Shown piece after piece: positions 7,716 to 16,637 of a DNA stretch of 39,998 bases. Both the position numbers and the translations under genes were made by a program. Numbering within the stretch: the first letter of the stretch is position 1; the number at the start of each line of letters is the position of its first letter. The notes beneath the pieces were generated by a model. It saw only the letters and a list, made by a program, of their open reading frames with translations. It made no database searches and had not been told where the DNA came from. Source of the stretch: Hydrogenophaga taeniospiralis CCUG 15921 (lineage in GTDB: Bacteria; Pseudomonadota; Gammaproteobacteria; Burkholderiales; Burkholderiaceae_C); contig NZ_BCWR01000027.1 in NCBI RefSeq assembly GCF_001592305.1, forward strand, positions 1 to 39,998, given 5' to 3'.

Positions 7716-8486
7716 ATGCAGTCAACTCAACATTCCCCCTTGCGTATCGTTATCGTGGGTGCCACCTCTACCATGGCTGAGCACTGTGCCCGCCTATGGT
7801 TGCAATCGGCGCCGGCTGAGCTTGTGCTGGTCGGCCGTGACGAGGCTCGCTTGCAGCGTGTGGCGTCTGACCTGGCTGTGCGCTCACCCACCTCAACCAT
7901 CGAAATACGGACAACCGACTTTGTTGACGGAGCTGCTATCCATCACTTTGTAGCAACTCTCTGCAGCACTCGCACACCGGACCTGGTATTGATCGCTCAC
8001 GGCACATTGCCCAACCAGGATACGTGCCAACTCAACTTGAGCGCGTGTCGCGAAGCGTTGGAGATCAACGGCGTGTCCCCCGTGCTGTTCGCCGAAGCTT
8101 TCGTGACCCATATGCAATTGGCCGACCGCGGCACACTGATCATCATTGGTTCCGTCGCTGGAGACCGTGGACGTAAGTCCAACTATGTGTATGGTTCTGC
8201 CAAGGGTATGGTCACGCGCTATGCCCAAGGACTTCAACATCGATTGGCACTGGCGAAAAGTCACCTTAAAGTAGTCTTGGTCAAGCCAGGTCCCACGGCA
8301 ACCCCGATGACTGCCCATATGGTCGGGCAAGGCCCAGCATTGGCTTCCGTGGAGGAAGTAGCCCGGACCATCGTTGCAGGTGCGGCGAAAGGCAAAGCGG
8401 TCGTCTACGCGCCAGGCAAGTGGTTCGTGATCATGATGATCATTCGGCACTTGCCAACTTGGATTTTCAACAAAATCAACATCTGA
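7716..8486 (+). CDS. dprE2: DprE2-like short-chain dehydrogenase
   Basis: 256 residues. Classical SDR layout: nucleotide-binding GATSTMA at 15-21, NGVSPV region at 118-123, and the Ser-Tyr-Lys set as S146 in IIGSVAGDRG and Y159-GSA-K163. GATS rather than TGxxxGxG is usual for DprE2. A hydrophobic C-terminus (FVIMMIIRHLPTWIF) suggests membrane association, as for the mycobacterial enzyme. It would reduce the 2'-keto intermediate made by DprE1 with NAD(P)H to give polyprenyl-phosphoryl-D-arabinofuranose. It is last in the gtrA-dprE1-dprE2 operon, with AAGGAA 10 bases before the ATG. The next gene converges on it after about 130 bases in which I see no clear terminator. Confidence 0.85.
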   Translation: MQSTQHSPLRIVIVGATSTMAEHCARLWLQSAPAELVLVGRDEARLQRVASDLAVRSPTSTIEIRTTDFVDGAAIHHFVATLCSTRTPDLVLIAHGTLPNQDTCQLNLSACREALEINGVSPVLFAEAFVTHMQLADRGTLIIIGSVAGDRGRKSNYVYGSAKGMVTRYAQGLQHRLALAKSHLKVVLVKPGPTATPMTAHMVGQGPALASVEEVARTIVAGAAKGKAVVYAPGKWFVIMMIIRHLPTWIFNKINI

Positions 8487-8617
8487 TCCGTCAGGTGTGA
8501 CGCGTTGCCGCAGGAGCCGGCGCAGGTCTTATGTAGGCATTTAACCGAACTGAGGCAATTCGCGTTGCACTCCCGGCAGCAGACCTGCGGGATGTCGGAC
8601 CCACGTCAGAAGGAACC

Positions 8618-10483
8618 CTATGGCCTCGCAGCGGAGGGCTTGATGCTCTCAAGAAAGCCCTCACGGTATTCCTTCCAGAAGCGGTGCTCCGTCGGTGGAA
8701 CCCTTCGCATGGCCTCCTCATAGGCAGCGTTGGCTTCATCGGTCTTGCCTAATCCGTACAGGGCCAAGCTTCTCAGGGTGTACGCTGTGGTAAAGGTAGG
8801 AAACTGGGCAATGTTTTTGTCGATCACGGCCAGTGCGTCGTCGTACTGCTTCAGGCGAAGATAGCAGTCCGCCTGTATGTTGTAGACCGGTTGTTTGGTA
8901 AAACGGGTGCCCTTTAGATCTTCAATCTGTTTGAGAATGTGCACGGCTTCTTCGCAACGGCCCGCGCCTTTGAGATAAGACGAATAGACCAGTGCGTCGT
9001 CGGCATTGCTGGGCGGCAGCTCGACCAAACTCAGGTATTCGTCCACGTAGCCGGCATCCAGTGCTGTCACCGAATGCATAAACCTCGCATAGCCGTCCTC
9101 TGGATACTTGGCATACGCCCACTTCCAGAGCGCGTAATTGTTCCCCCACAGTGGAAGGGTAGCGCGGGCATTGATGCCAGAAACCACTATCCAGACCAGA
9201 ATCACGACACCCACATACAGTGACATACGCTTGTGCCGAGCAGCCGAGACATCCTCCAGAGGAGAGGCACGCAACCGCTCCAGCAGGAAACCGGTTCCAG
9301 TTGCCAACCCAATGGCCGCGAGCGCACTGGGCATCAGCAAGAAGCGCTCGTGTCCGATCGAGCCTCCAATGGTCAGTGGGATGATGTTGAGAACGGGCAG
9401 GAAAGCCACCAGCACGGCCATCAGGAATACCGCTGCCAGGACGCTCTTTTTCCATGTCACCCAGATCAGCATCGCGGTGACGATGGGCATGCCGATGCCG
9501 ATGGCCAACTTCAGCGGTGGAAATTTGGAAATATCAAACGGATGGTGTGGCCCCAGGCTCATGAAGGGAAACAGCAGTTTCTTGAGGTAAAACAGTTCCG
9601 TGTGCCCGATGAATGCAAACCACGTCAGGGGCGTCAGGTATTGGAGCTGGTTCTTGTCGGCGTGAACAACTTGAGGGATGAAATATGCCCGCAAGATCAG
9701 ATAGACAAGAAACGCAGCCGCATAAGCAAGATAACGCCCCCTTTCACGGGGACTCAGGGCGACCCCTTTCAGATATCCCCATATCCCGGAAGGTCGCGGC
9801 TCATCGGTGCAACTGGCCTTGGCCCAAGCCAAGAGCAACAGCAACACGGGCATGGTTATTGCCATTTCCTTGCACAACAAGGCCAGAAAAAAGCAGAGGG
9901 GCGAGAGGAGGTGCGTGGTCAACAGATGACGGCCAAACAGCCCGAAATACAGAGCCAGCAAAACAAAGGTGGTCACCATCAGGTCGAACCGCCCCGCCAC
10001 CCAAGCCACAGGCTCCACGTTCACCGGAGACAACAGATAGGCCAGGGCTCCCACCATGGCGGCGGGAACCGCATATACCCCCCCGATACAGGTCCGCACC
10101 ATTGCCTTACCCAGAAAGAACACGAGCAGGGCATTGATGGTGAAAATCAGAATGTTGACCCCATGGGACACGGCCGAATTGACCCCTACCGTGAAAAACT
10201 CGGCCACCATGGTCAGCAATACCACCGGCCGAAAGTACGTTGACTCGACCAGGATCGGCTCAAAAATGCGCCGTAAGCGGAACGCACCGGGACGCAGATC
10301 TGACGACTCGAGGAACAGCAGGCGGTCGTCCCACACGTACTCGAAGCTGAGGGCGGGTGAATAGACAAAGATGGCGAGCGCAATCAGCGCCCCCATGCAC
10401 AGCCATTGAAAAACCTTTTCCCTGCCCCAGGCCTCGCCGGGCCGGGTTTTCATTTGCATCATCGTCATTGCCTGGTCGCTCAT
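8618..10483 (-). CDS. GT-C-type membrane glycosyltransferase with C-terminal TPRs, candidate pilin arabinosyltransferase
   Basis: 621 residues. Span one (about 27-44) is followed by a first loop with an acidic WDDRLLF at 51-57, the place of the catalytic acidic pair in GT-C enzymes. SPVNVEPVAWVAGRFDLM at 153-170 matches the pattern seen in TMTC-like and other bacterial TPR-containing GT-C proteins. About ten spans follow, then a soluble tail (about 460-610) with TPR-like helices (QADCYLRLKQYDDALAVI, LYGLGKTDEANAAYEEAM). The ATG overlaps the stop of the pilin accessory gene by 4 bases, so the two are translationally coupled in the pilA operon. In group IV P. aeruginosa the pilin arabinosyltransferase TfpW is also GT-C and encoded beside pilA. 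The sugar donor here is inferred from the polyprenyl-arabinose genes next door. The acceptor is inferred from the pilA linkage. Confidence 0.75.
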   Translation of the reverse strand: MSDQAMTMMQMKTRPGEAWGREKVFQWLCMGALIALAIFVYSPALSFEYVWDDRLLFLESSDLRPGAFRLRRIFEPILVESTYFRPVVLLTMVAEFFTVGVNSAVSHGVNILIFTINALLVFFLGKAMVRTCIGGVYAVPAAMVGALAYLLSPVNVEPVAWVAGRFDLMVTTFVLLALYFGLFGRHLLTTHLLSPLCFFLALLCKEMAITMPVLLLLLAWAKASCTDEPRPSGIWGYLKGVALSPRERGRYLAYAAAFLVYLILRAYFIPQVVHADKNQLQYLTPLTWFAFIGHTELFYLKKLLFPFMSLGPHHPFDISKFPPLKLAIGIGMPIVTAMLIWVTWKKSVLAAVFLMAVLVAFLPVLNIIPLTIGGSIGHERFLLMPSALAAIGLATGTGFLLERLRASPLEDVSAARHKRMSLYVGVVILVWIVVSGINARATLPLWGNNYALWKWAYAKYPEDGYARFMHSVTALDAGYVDEYLSLVELPPSNADDALVYSSYLKGAGRCEEAVHILKQIEDLKGTRFTKQPVYNIQADCYLRLKQYDDALAVIDKNIAQFPTFTTAYTLRSLALYGLGKTDEANAAYEEAMRRVPPTEHRFWKEYREGFLESIKPSAARP

Positions 10484-11250
10484 TGCACAACAAAAGGATC
10501 GTAAGGCAGAAAATGGATTGGATTGCCTGCCGTGTCGATGAGGGCCACACTGTCGTTCTTGGCACGCACCGGCAGATACCTGACCGTCATCGGTTCAAGC
10601 CCAAGGTCCCGCACCGCCGCATTGATCGTTTCCGCCTGCCCCGCGTAATGGGTGGTCAGCTTGGTCAAAGGCAGAGCATTGTCAACAGCAGACTTGCGCT
10701 CACCATCGCCGTAGATGGTCCAGTAGCTGGGTCGCTGGCTGCTGTCCACCCCATCGATCAATGCCCTGTCCAAGCTGTTTGTGAGCTCCTCCAGCGACCT
10801 GGACTTGCGCACCGCCATCAACCGCGGCCCGGTCAGCGAGAGCGCCCGAAGACCTTCGGGCGCCTTGGGCAGCTCTTCCCTCAGCACATCCGCAGCAGAA
10901 ATCACACGAAACCGGTCGCCCTCGTAAACCATGGCCACCGGCCGCGCCAGAAAGACCGAGTACATCCCATAGGCCAGCGCGGTCGCCTGGACCAGCCCAA
11001 TGACCGCGATGTCGAACACCAGATAGTGACGTGGCTTGCGAATGTCAAAAATGAGGAAGGTGAGCAACGGCCCCACCACCACATCGACCGCAATGATGGT
11101 CAGCAACAGCCCGGTGCCGCCGGCCATTCGCACATAAGCGCCGGGATACCAGAGACCATAGACCAGACCGGTCACCGCCAGCGCGATCAGTATCGATAAC
11201 AGCAGATGCCATCCACCGGCATGCAGCCTTGCTCCCCATCGTTCATTCAT
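10480..11250 (-). CDS. tfpZ: TfpX/TfpZ-family type IV pilin accessory protein
   Basis: 256 residues. Three membrane spans lie in the first 110 residues: LLLSILIALAVTGLVYGLWY, LLLTIIAVDVVVGPLLTFLIF and DIAVIGLVQATALAYGMYSV. The family-typical DVVVGPLLT and ARPVAMVYEGDRF are present, and the rest forms a periplasmic domain. Proteins of this family are encoded directly after particular pilA alleles and help the matching pilin to assemble. It starts 23 bases after the pilA stop and overlaps the GT-C gene by 4 bases (ATGA). It is probably expressed from the sigma-54 promoter of the upstream pilin. Confidence 0.85.
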   Translation of the reverse strand: MNERWGARLHAGGWHLLLSILIALAVTGLVYGLWYPGAYVRMAGGTGLLLTIIAVDVVVGPLLTFLIFDIRKPRHYLVFDIAVIGLVQATALAYGMYSVFLARPVAMVYEGDRFRVISAADVLREELPKAPEGLRALSLTGPRLMAVRKSRSLEELTNSLDRALIDGVDSSQRPSYWTIYGDGERKSAVDNALPLTKLTTHYAGQAETINAAVRDLGLEPMTVRYLPVRAKNDSVALIDTAGNPIHFLPYDPFVVQ

Positions 11251-11273
11251 CTAACCGACCACCTGATAAAACC

Positions 11274-11819
11274 TCATCGACATTCTGCTGGTGCGTATTT
11301 TGCCGGCAGAGACCCCGTGGTCCCCGCCATGGATCGCGCGGTCGCGGTGGCGGTGGTGGCCGACTGGCAACTCCAGTCGATCGCACCGCTGATGCCGGAG
11401 GCGAACGACACCCCCAGGCGGACGGCCGCGCCACCACTCTGGACCCATGGACTCAAGATCAGCGTCTGGCCACCGATCGGGCCCGCCGCGCTGTTGAAGG
11501 TGATGGTGATCTCGCCGTCCGTGGCACCACCCGCATTGGCCGTCATCAACACGCTGGTGACGTACTTGCTCGCAGCCCCCAGGCCCGAAGTCTGACTGTT
11601 CCAGGCGCTCACCGTGGCCGCCAGATCGGGCTCCCTGGCCGCCCCGATGGACACCTGGTTCTTGGCGTCGGCGGCCAGTGCAAGTCCTTCGGTCACCCGC
11701 GCACGGATGGTGTAGTCCTGGTAGGCCGGCAAAGCCACGGCGGCCAGAATCCCAATGATGACCACCACGATCATCAGCTCGATCAAGGTAAAACCGTGGT
11801 GCTTGGCTACGCTCTTCAT
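11274..11819 (-). CDS. pilA: Type IV pilin, major-pilin type, first copy
   Basis: 181 residues from ATG 11819; the frame is open upstream, but the class III leader MKSVAKHHG fixes this start. The PilD cleavage site is G/F, followed by FTLIELMIVVVIIGILAAVA with Glu5 and then AYQDYTIRARVTEGL. A C-terminal disulphide loop is likely between Cys in DWSCQSATTA and the Cys in PAECR at the end. The head domain is rich in Ser, Thr, Ala and Gly, as expected for an O-glycosylated pilin. It is followed closely by tfpZ and the GT-C gene, so this is the copy tied to the accessory genes. The pilin upstream (12081-12620) is a clear paralogue. Confidence 0.93.
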   Translation of the reverse strand: MKSVAKHHGFTLIELMIVVVIIGILAAVALPAYQDYTIRARVTEGLALAADAKNQVSIGAAREPDLAATVSAWNSQTSGLGAASKYVTSVLMTANAGGATDGEITITFNSAAGPIGGQTLILSPWVQSGGAAVRLGVSFASGISGAIDWSCQSATTATATARSMAGTTGSLPAKYAPAECR

Positions 11820-11858
11820 AGTGACCGCCGTTCTGGAAATGGACTGTTTGCCCGTGCA

Positions 11859-11875
11859 GGCAGTTTGCATGCCAA
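11859..11875 (-). promoter_or_regulatory. Sigma-54 (RpoN) promoter of the first pilA
   Basis: On the minus strand TTGGCATGCAAACTGCC has the invariant GG and GC dinucleotides with ten bases between them. It lies 40 bases before the ATG at 11819. pilA genes of P. aeruginosa and relatives are RpoN-PilR dependent. Confidence 0.7.
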
Positions 11876-11929
11876 TGGCAAAACGTCCCAATGCCGTGAA
11901 ATAAGTCACATTCATTGCCGCCCAACAAA

Positions 11930-11960
11930 CCAAAATTGCCACAAGCTGTGACAATTTTGG
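11930..11960. promoter_or_regulatory. Large dyad upstream of the first pilA, possible activator site
   Basis: Arms CCAAAATTG (11930-11938) and CAATTTTGG (11952-11960) are perfect, with inner CACA and TGTG also pairing around base 11945. The centre is about 70 bases upstream of the -24 element, a usual place for binding by a sigma-54 activator such as PilR. A hairpin function cannot be excluded. Confidence 0.45.
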
Positions 11961-12007
11961 TGTGCCTGGGGCAGATGCCACCCATCCATCTCAGGCGATA
12001 ACACCTG

Positions 12008-12034
12008 AAAAAAAAGGGTGCCCGCAGGCACCCT
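12008..12034 (-). terminator. Rho-independent terminator after the second pilA
   Basis: Stem GGGTGCC (12016-12022) and GGCACCC (12027-12033) with a 4-base loop. On the minus strand it is followed by eight T (12015-12008). It lies 47 bases after the stop at 12081, so this pilin is mainly a single-gene transcript. Confidence 0.85.
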
Positions 12035-12080
12035 GTTTGACTGACCTGAAACCGCCGTGCGGCTTCAGGCTACCTGCCCA

Positions 12081-12620
<540 letters not shown>

Positions 12621-12665
12621 GAGTAAAACTCCTATGGGGTTGTGGGAGAACGACGGTACCTGAGC

Positions 12666-12682
12666 AGCAGAGATCGTGCCAA
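12666..12682 (-). promoter_or_regulatory. Sigma-54 (RpoN) promoter of the second pilA
   Basis: TTGGCACGATCTCTGCT on the minus strand fits the consensus YTGGCACGRNNNTTGCW at all positions but one. It is 46 bases before the ATG at 12620, giving a short leader with the TAGGAG site. Confidence 0.85.
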
Positions 12683-12731
12683 CCTGAAATGCCCGGCTTT
12701 TCGCGGCCTTTTTCACGGCTCGGCGACAGAG

Positions 12732-12809
12732 GTGACAATTTGTGCCCATCGCATCCGGATGTCACCGACAAATTTTGTCACATCACCCGCAAGCGACCGG
12801 ATTTGTCAC
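12732..12809. promoter_or_regulatory. Cluster of GTGACA/TGTCAC motifs upstream of the second pilA
   Basis: GTGACA at 12732-12737 and TGTCAC at 12760-12765, 12776-12781 and 12804-12809, plus a perfect dyad GACAAA-T-TTTGTC at 12767-12779. The cluster is 50-125 bases upstream of the -24 element, where a PilR-type activator would bind. The motif also occurs once upstream of the other pilA, at 11948-11953. Confidence 0.45.
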
Positions 12810-13609
12810 AGCTCAAAGGTCTGCCCGGCGCTGAGCCAGCGGATGTCATGGCGCACGTCGTCGGGCCGGTTGGGGCTGTCGTCGAAGCGGCGGATCTCCT
12901 CCATGATCAGGCCGGTTTCGGCGGGCTTGGTGTGGGTGATGTAGATCGGGTAGCGCTGGTTGCGGTCGATCTGGTCGAGCTCTTCGGCCAGCGTGCCGGG
13001 CGCCAGGTGCAGGCTGCGCCGGGCGAGGTCTTTTTCCCGGTCGCTGAACGCGGTTTCGATGATGAGCAGGGCCACGGGCAACTGGTTGATGCGCTGCCAG
13101 AAGGCGGGGTTGCGCTCGGTGTCGCCGCTGAATACCCAATGGCCCGAGGTGGTGGCGGCGGCGAAGCCGACCGCGGGCACGGTGTGCACGGCCGGCAACA
13201 CCTCAATGGCCTTGCCGCCCACCTGCAGCACCTCGCCCACGGTGATGGGCACGCAGCGCATGAGCGGCGTGTCGGCGCTGGGGATGGTGGAGAAATCGGG
13301 CCAGATGAGGTTGTTGAAGATGTGGGCCTTGAGGGCATCGATGGTGCTCTGCAGGGCGCGCACCTGCAGCGGTTCGGCGCCCGCGGCCAGGCGGCGCGCG
13401 GCCACGGCGTCGAGCATGAGCGGCAGGCTGGCCACGTGGTCCAGGTGCGAATGGGTCAACAGCACGTGGTTGACCCGGGCCATTTCGTCCAGGCTGAGGT
13501 CGCCCACGCCGGTGCCGGCGTCGACCAGAACGTCGTCGTCGAGCAAAAAGGAGGTGGTGCGGCACCCCTGCGCGATGGCGCCGGAGCACCCCAGAACTCG
13601 TACCCTCAT
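12806..13609 (-). CDS. MBL-fold hydrolase resembling class II cAMP phosphodiesterase
   Basis: 267 residues from ATG 13609; a TTG at 13642 would add 11 but is less likely. The metal-binding THSHLDH at 52-58 (H53, H55, D57, H58), VDAGTGVGDL, HTVPAVGF and FSGDT are all present. The HTVPAVGF element and layout resemble PDE class II cyclic-nucleotide phosphodiesterases (CpdP-like). It starts 38 bases after the stop of a predicted adenylate cyclase on the same strand, so synthesis and breakdown of cAMP may be encoded together. Another small phosphodiester or ester substrate is possible. Confidence 0.75.
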   Translation of the reverse strand: MRVRVLGCSGAIAQGCRTTSFLLDDDVLVDAGTGVGDLSLDEMARVNHVLLTHSHLDHVASLPLMLDAVAARRLAAGAEPLQVRALQSTIDALKAHIFNNLIWPDFSTIPSADTPLMRCVPITVGEVLQVGGKAIEVLPAVHTVPAVGFAAATTSGHWVFSGDTERNPAFWQRINQLPVALLIIETAFSDREKDLARRSLHLAPGTLAEELDQIDRNQRYPIYITHTKPAETGLIMEEIRRFDDSPNRPDDVRHDIRWLSAGQTFEL

Positions 13610-13647
13610 CTGCAGATTCGCTTGGTTTCGCGGCCGGCTCAAGCGGC

Positions 13648-15897
13648 CTATTTGGTTTCGAACGTGGTGGCCCCGTCCCAGCCCGGGTCGGGCGGCCGCC
13701 GCTGCATGGAGGCTACCCGCTGGGCATAGAGCCGGTAAAGGACTTTTTCCGCATTCTGGCGCTGCAGATGGCGCAAACCCGCGTCACACGTGTCCCAGTC
13801 CTGCGCGCGCCAGGCCAGGAGGACCAGATCCCAGCGCCGCAGTTCCTCGGCCTGTTCGTCGGATATGGACTCCGGGGTACCCAGGGGGGTGTGGATGGTC
13901 ACCGGGGTGGCCCGGCCCTTGACGCGCACCCGGTCCAGCTCCTGCCAGACGAACTGTGGTGCCTGCGACCGGGTGGTGTCGCTGGCGACGATGTCCACGC
14001 CGTAGGTGGGCGACAGACCTTCGAGCCGGGAACCCAGGTTGACCGCATCGCCCACCACGGTGTAGCTGCGGCGCAGGTCCGACCCCATGTCGCCCACGCA
14101 CATCGGGCCGGTGTTCAGGCCGATGCCCACGCCGATCTGCGGCAGACCCTGGCGGGCATGCTCCTGGTTCATCTGCCGGACGGCCTCGGCCATGTCCAGC
14201 GCGGTCTGCACCGCCAGGCCGGCGTGGTCGGCGGTGTCGACCGGTGCGCCCCAGAACGCCATGACGCAATCGCCCATGTATTTGTCGATGGTGCCGCGGT
14301 GGCTGCGGATGGTGCGGGTGAGGCGGCTGAAGACGGTGTTGAGCAAGGCCTGGAGCCGGGTGGGCTCCAGGGTCTCGGACAGCCGGGTGAAGCCACGCAT
14401 GTCGCAGAACATCACGGTGAGTTCGCGCGTGGTGGCGGTCATGTCGTAGCGGTGGGGGTCACGAACCATCTCGTCGACCAGTTCGGGTGGCACGTAGGTT
14501 CCGAAGAGCTGGGCGAGCTGGCGCTTGGCACGGCTTTCCACCAGGTAGCCGTAGCTCATGTTGAGCGCGAAGGCCAGCGCGCACATGACCAGCACGCTGG
14601 CCAGCGGCAGCACCAGGCCGTGGCCCAGGTAGAGCCAGAAATTCAGGCCGACCACCGCCGCCACCACGCCCAGACTCAGGCCCACGGCCCGCGCCGCGCT
14701 GAGCAGCGGCAGCGCCAGCGCGAGCACGAGGCCGGACACCACCAGCACCACCAGTTCGTAGCCCAGCGCGTAATCGGGTTTGACGAGCACCTCGCCATCG
14801 AGCAGGCGCGAGATCAGGTTGGCGTGGGTCTCCACCCCGGGGTAGGCTTCGCCCACGGGCGTGACGCGCTGGTCCAGCAGACCGGGCGCGGTGGTGCCCA
14901 CGAGCACAATCTTGTGGCGCAGCCGCCCGGCCGGCACGCGCCCGGCCAGCACGTCGCTGGCGGACACGTAGGTGAACGAGCCGCCTTGCGGCCCGCCACG
15001 CCCGCGAAAGGGCACCAACGCAGCCAGGCGGTCGTCCACCGGGATGGCCAGCGCGGTGTTCTGGTGAACCAGGCGCACGCTCTCCAGCGCCTGGTAGTCG
15101 TGCGACAGAAAACGCTCGGCCGGGAAGCCCGGCTCCACCCGCGGCGACCCGAGCAGCAACCGGAACATGGCCAGTGACAACGATTCGTAGTAACGCCCAT
15201 CGTGTTCGGCCAGCAAGGGCACCGAGCGCACGACGCCATCGCTGCTGGCCACCGCATTGAAAAAGCCGGCCCGCGGTGCAGCCTGCGCCAGCGGAGCGAT
15301 GTTGGCGCCGAAGCCGTCCCATCGGGTGGCCAGGATGCTGCGCCCCCGCAAAACCTCGGGCAGCATGACCGGGGCGGGCAGCACGCCGCTGGTGCGGCCG
15401 TCCCGGTCGCTGGTGAAGTAATAGCCCAGCACCACCGGCCGGTCCTTGAGCGAGCGGGCGAACCGGGCGTCGTGGTCCAGCTCGGGCCTCAGGCGTTCGA
15501 TGTGTTCGGCCAACCCGGGCTGCCCGGCCAGGGCACCTTGAGCGATCTGCTGGAGCTGGCGCAAGCCGGAACTGTCGTCGGCCTCGGCAAACACCGTGTC
15601 GAACCCCAGCACGGCAATGCCGTGGTCTTCAAACAGGGTGTCCACCAGCCGGGCCATGTGGTCGCGCGACCAGGGCCAGCGCCCGACCTCGGCCAGGCTC
15701 TTTTCGTCGATGTCGACGATCACCACCCGGTCGTCGAGCGTGCCGGGCATGGTGGCGCGCAGGCGCGCGTCGTAGACCATGTCGTCCAGGCGCTGCAGCA
15801 CCCCCATGGGCAGCACGCCCAGCGCGTGCAGGATGGCGAAGAGCAGGGGCAGCAGGGTGACCGCGATCCGCGGGCCGTGTCTGCTCAGGGCCGGCAT
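13648..15897 (-). CDS. CHASE2-domain class III adenylate cyclase
   Basis: 749 residues. A first span (about 10-30) is followed by a periplasmic CHASE2 domain (VVIVDIDEKSLAEVGRWPWSRD, KIVLVGTTAPG), then three spans around 350-430 and a class III catalytic domain. Metal-binding residues are D499 in FCDMRGF and D543 in GDCVMAFWG. The purine-selecting pair is K539 and D617 (VGDAVNLGSR), and N620 and R624 are present for transition-state binding. This combination points to ATP rather than GTP. The architecture equals that of CyaB of P. aeruginosa, which supplies cAMP for pilus and virulence control. The neighbouring gene is a possible cAMP phosphodiesterase and the pilA genes follow. The upstream genes encode kinase, phosphatase and FHA proteins, so input by phosphorylation is also possible. 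Confidence 0.92.
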   Translation of the reverse strand: MPALSRHGPRIAVTLLPLLFAILHALGVLPMGVLQRLDDMVYDARLRATMPGTLDDRVVIVDIDEKSLAEVGRWPWSRDHMARLVDTLFEDHGIAVLGFDTVFAEADDSSGLRQLQQIAQGALAGQPGLAEHIERLRPELDHDARFARSLKDRPVVLGYYFTSDRDGRTSGVLPAPVMLPEVLRGRSILATRWDGFGANIAPLAQAAPRAGFFNAVASSDGVVRSVPLLAEHDGRYYESLSLAMFRLLLGSPRVEPGFPAERFLSHDYQALESVRLVHQNTALAIPVDDRLAALVPFRGRGGPQGGSFTYVSASDVLAGRVPAGRLRHKIVLVGTTAPGLLDQRVTPVGEAYPGVETHANLISRLLDGEVLVKPDYALGYELVVLVVSGLVLALALPLLSAARAVGLSLGVVAAVVGLNFWLYLGHGLVLPLASVLVMCALAFALNMSYGYLVESRAKRQLAQLFGTYVPPELVDEMVRDPHRYDMTATTRELTVMFCDMRGFTRLSETLEPTRLQALLNTVFSRLTRTIRSHRGTIDKYMGDCVMAFWGAPVDTADHAGLAVQTALDMAEAVRQMNQEHARQGLPQIGVGIGLNTGPMCVGDMGSDLRRSYTVVGDAVNLGSRLEGLSPTYGVDIVASDTTRSQAPQFVWQELDRVRVKGRATPVTIHTPLGTPESISDEQAEELRRWDLVLLAWRAQDWDTCDAGLRHLQRQNAEKVLYRLYAQRVASMQRRPPDPGWDGATTFETK

Positions 15898-15965
15898 GGG
15901 GCGCGGGGGTCGGGAAATACGGGGCGGCCGTCGTCAGCCAAGGCGGCGAGCGGCGCCGGCCAGCA

Positions 15966-16592
15966 TCACTGCTGGATGAACTGCATCTGCGTGCCGGCCA
16001 GTTCGATCAGGTCCCCATGGCGCAGGTTGACCGCCTCGGAACCGATGGGATTGCCATTGATGGTGGGCCTGGTGGCGCCTTCGACCAGCGCGACCACGTA
16101 ACCCTGGGGGCGGCGCGTGATGGCCGCCACCGCCACACCCGGCTTGCCAATGGTGGTGACCACCTTGACCAGCGGCACTTCGCGCCCGGCAGCGGCGCCG
16201 GACATGACCTTGATCGCGGCATTGCCCACCGGCGGCTGCGCGCCAGCCGACCCCAACACCGCACCGGCCTGGATGACCATGGTTTTTTCGTGGTTCTCGG
16301 CTGCGCCTTCGTGCGCGAACTTGATCTTGTACTTGCCGATCTCGACCGTGTCGCCATTCTGAAGCTGGTGCTTCTTGATGGCCTTGCCGTTGACGTAGGT
16401 GCCGTTGGTGCTGTTGAGGTCTTCCAGGAACACATCGGCGCCCGACATCTGCATCACGGCGTGTTCACCGCTGACGGCGAGGTTGTCGATCACGATGTCG
16501 TTGTAGGGACGGCGACCGAGCGTGGTGCGGTCCTTGGTGAGCTGCACCTCCTTGATGACAACGCCGTCGATGGAAACGATCATTTTCGGCAT
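15966..16592 (-). CDS. Protein with two FHA domains
   Basis: 208 residues. The first FHA domain (about 20-92) has the full motif set: TLGRRPYNDIVI, SGEHAVMQ and DLNSTNGTYVNG. The second (about 125-205) is weaker (TTIGKPGVAVAAITRR, PTINGNPIG) and lacks the clear Ser-His pair, so it may not bind phosphothreonine. There is no membrane span. It sits downstream of a PP2C phosphatase and a Ser/Thr kinase on the same strand. The likely role is to bind Thr-phosphorylated kinase or a shared target and pass the signal on, perhaps to the cyclase encoded just after it. Confidence 0.88.
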   Translation of the reverse strand: MPKMIVSIDGVVIKEVQLTKDRTTLGRRPYNDIVIDNLAVSGEHAVMQMSGADVFLEDLNSTNGTYVNGKAIKKHQLQNGDTVEIGKYKIKFAHEGAAENHEKTMVIQAGAVLGSAGAQPPVGNAAIKVMSGAAAGREVPLVKVVTTIGKPGVAVAAITRRPQGYVVALVEGATRPTINGNPIGSEAVNLRHGDLIELAGTQMQFIQQ

Positions 16593-16637
16593 GGCCGACT
16601 CCTGTGGAACCTGATGAACTAATTCTAAAGAACTCAG

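Noticed and set aside
8487..8617. Small gene or terminator between the convergent dprE2 and GT-C genes
   Set aside because: No frame with domain or ribosome binding site and no clear hairpin with a T tract was found.
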